DNA of 6,499 nt from Bacteroidales bacterium (GTDB taxonomy: Bacteria > Bacteroidota > Bacteroidia > Bacteroidales > Dysgonomonadaceae): contig JAAZMQ010000030.1 in the NCBI GenBank assembly GCA_012798745.1, forward strand, positions 1 through 6,499, written 5' to 3'. Shown in pieces: positions 6,498-6,499 of the stretch. The notes under the pieces are model-generated. The model searched no databases. It worked only from the letters and a program-made list of their open reading frames with translations, and was not told where the DNA came from. The position numbers were made by a program, and so were the translations under genes. The number at the start of each line of letters is the position of its first letter. The stretch's first letter is position 1.

Positions 6498-6499
6498 AA

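Noticed and set aside
6487..6499. ATG at 6487 as start of the next gene
   Set aside because: It lies in the 3' arm of the hairpin directly before the T-run, so it is more likely part of the terminator stem; the window ends too soon to decide.

Overview
The window looks like chromosomal DNA of a Bacteroidota (Bacteroidetes), most likely Bacteroidales. Several intergenic spaces carry good matches to the Bacteroides-type -7 box (TAnnTTTG), and the genes lack clear Shine-Dalgarno sequences. The protein architectures also fit: a long PiT transporter with a hydrophilic C-terminal extension, a short CstA of about 494 residues, and a CopA followed by a 69-residue HMA chaperone. A Dysgonomonas/Proteiniphilum-like source is a guess from general resemblance only.

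Layout. Positions 1-1891 (minus) hold an inorganic phosphate transporter of the PiT family that runs off the left edge; 630 residues are visible. Positions 1892-2048 are its leader and promoter, with two palindromes. Positions 2049-3533 (minus) hold a CstA-family transporter (peptide/pyruvate uptake family), whose start is better placed at 3533 than at the more upstream ATG at 3599. Positions 3534-3725 are a divergent intergenic region serving cstA to the left and the copper genes to the right. Positions 3726-6134 (plus) hold a complete Cu+-exporting P1B-type ATPase, CopA. It overlaps by ATGA with a small CopZ-like HMA metallochaperone at 6131-6340, so the two form a copper-efflux pair. The chaperone would bind cytosolic Cu(I) and pass it to CopA for export.

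The last 159 bases (6341-6499) contain no ordinary gene but are densely organised. A near-consensus Bacteroidetes promoter (6367-6397) is followed by a 19-codon reading frame with tandem Trp codons (…RYWWRH…). The Trp codons lie at the base of a long imperfect hairpin that ends in a run of T. This has the anatomy of a transcription attenuator for a tryptophan-responsive gene or operon starting just beyond the right edge. It is the most interesting signal in the window.

The phosphate, CstA and copper modules show no obvious functional link; they appear to be ordinary neighbouring transcription units. I saw no insertion sequence, CRISPR array, tRNA or rRNA.
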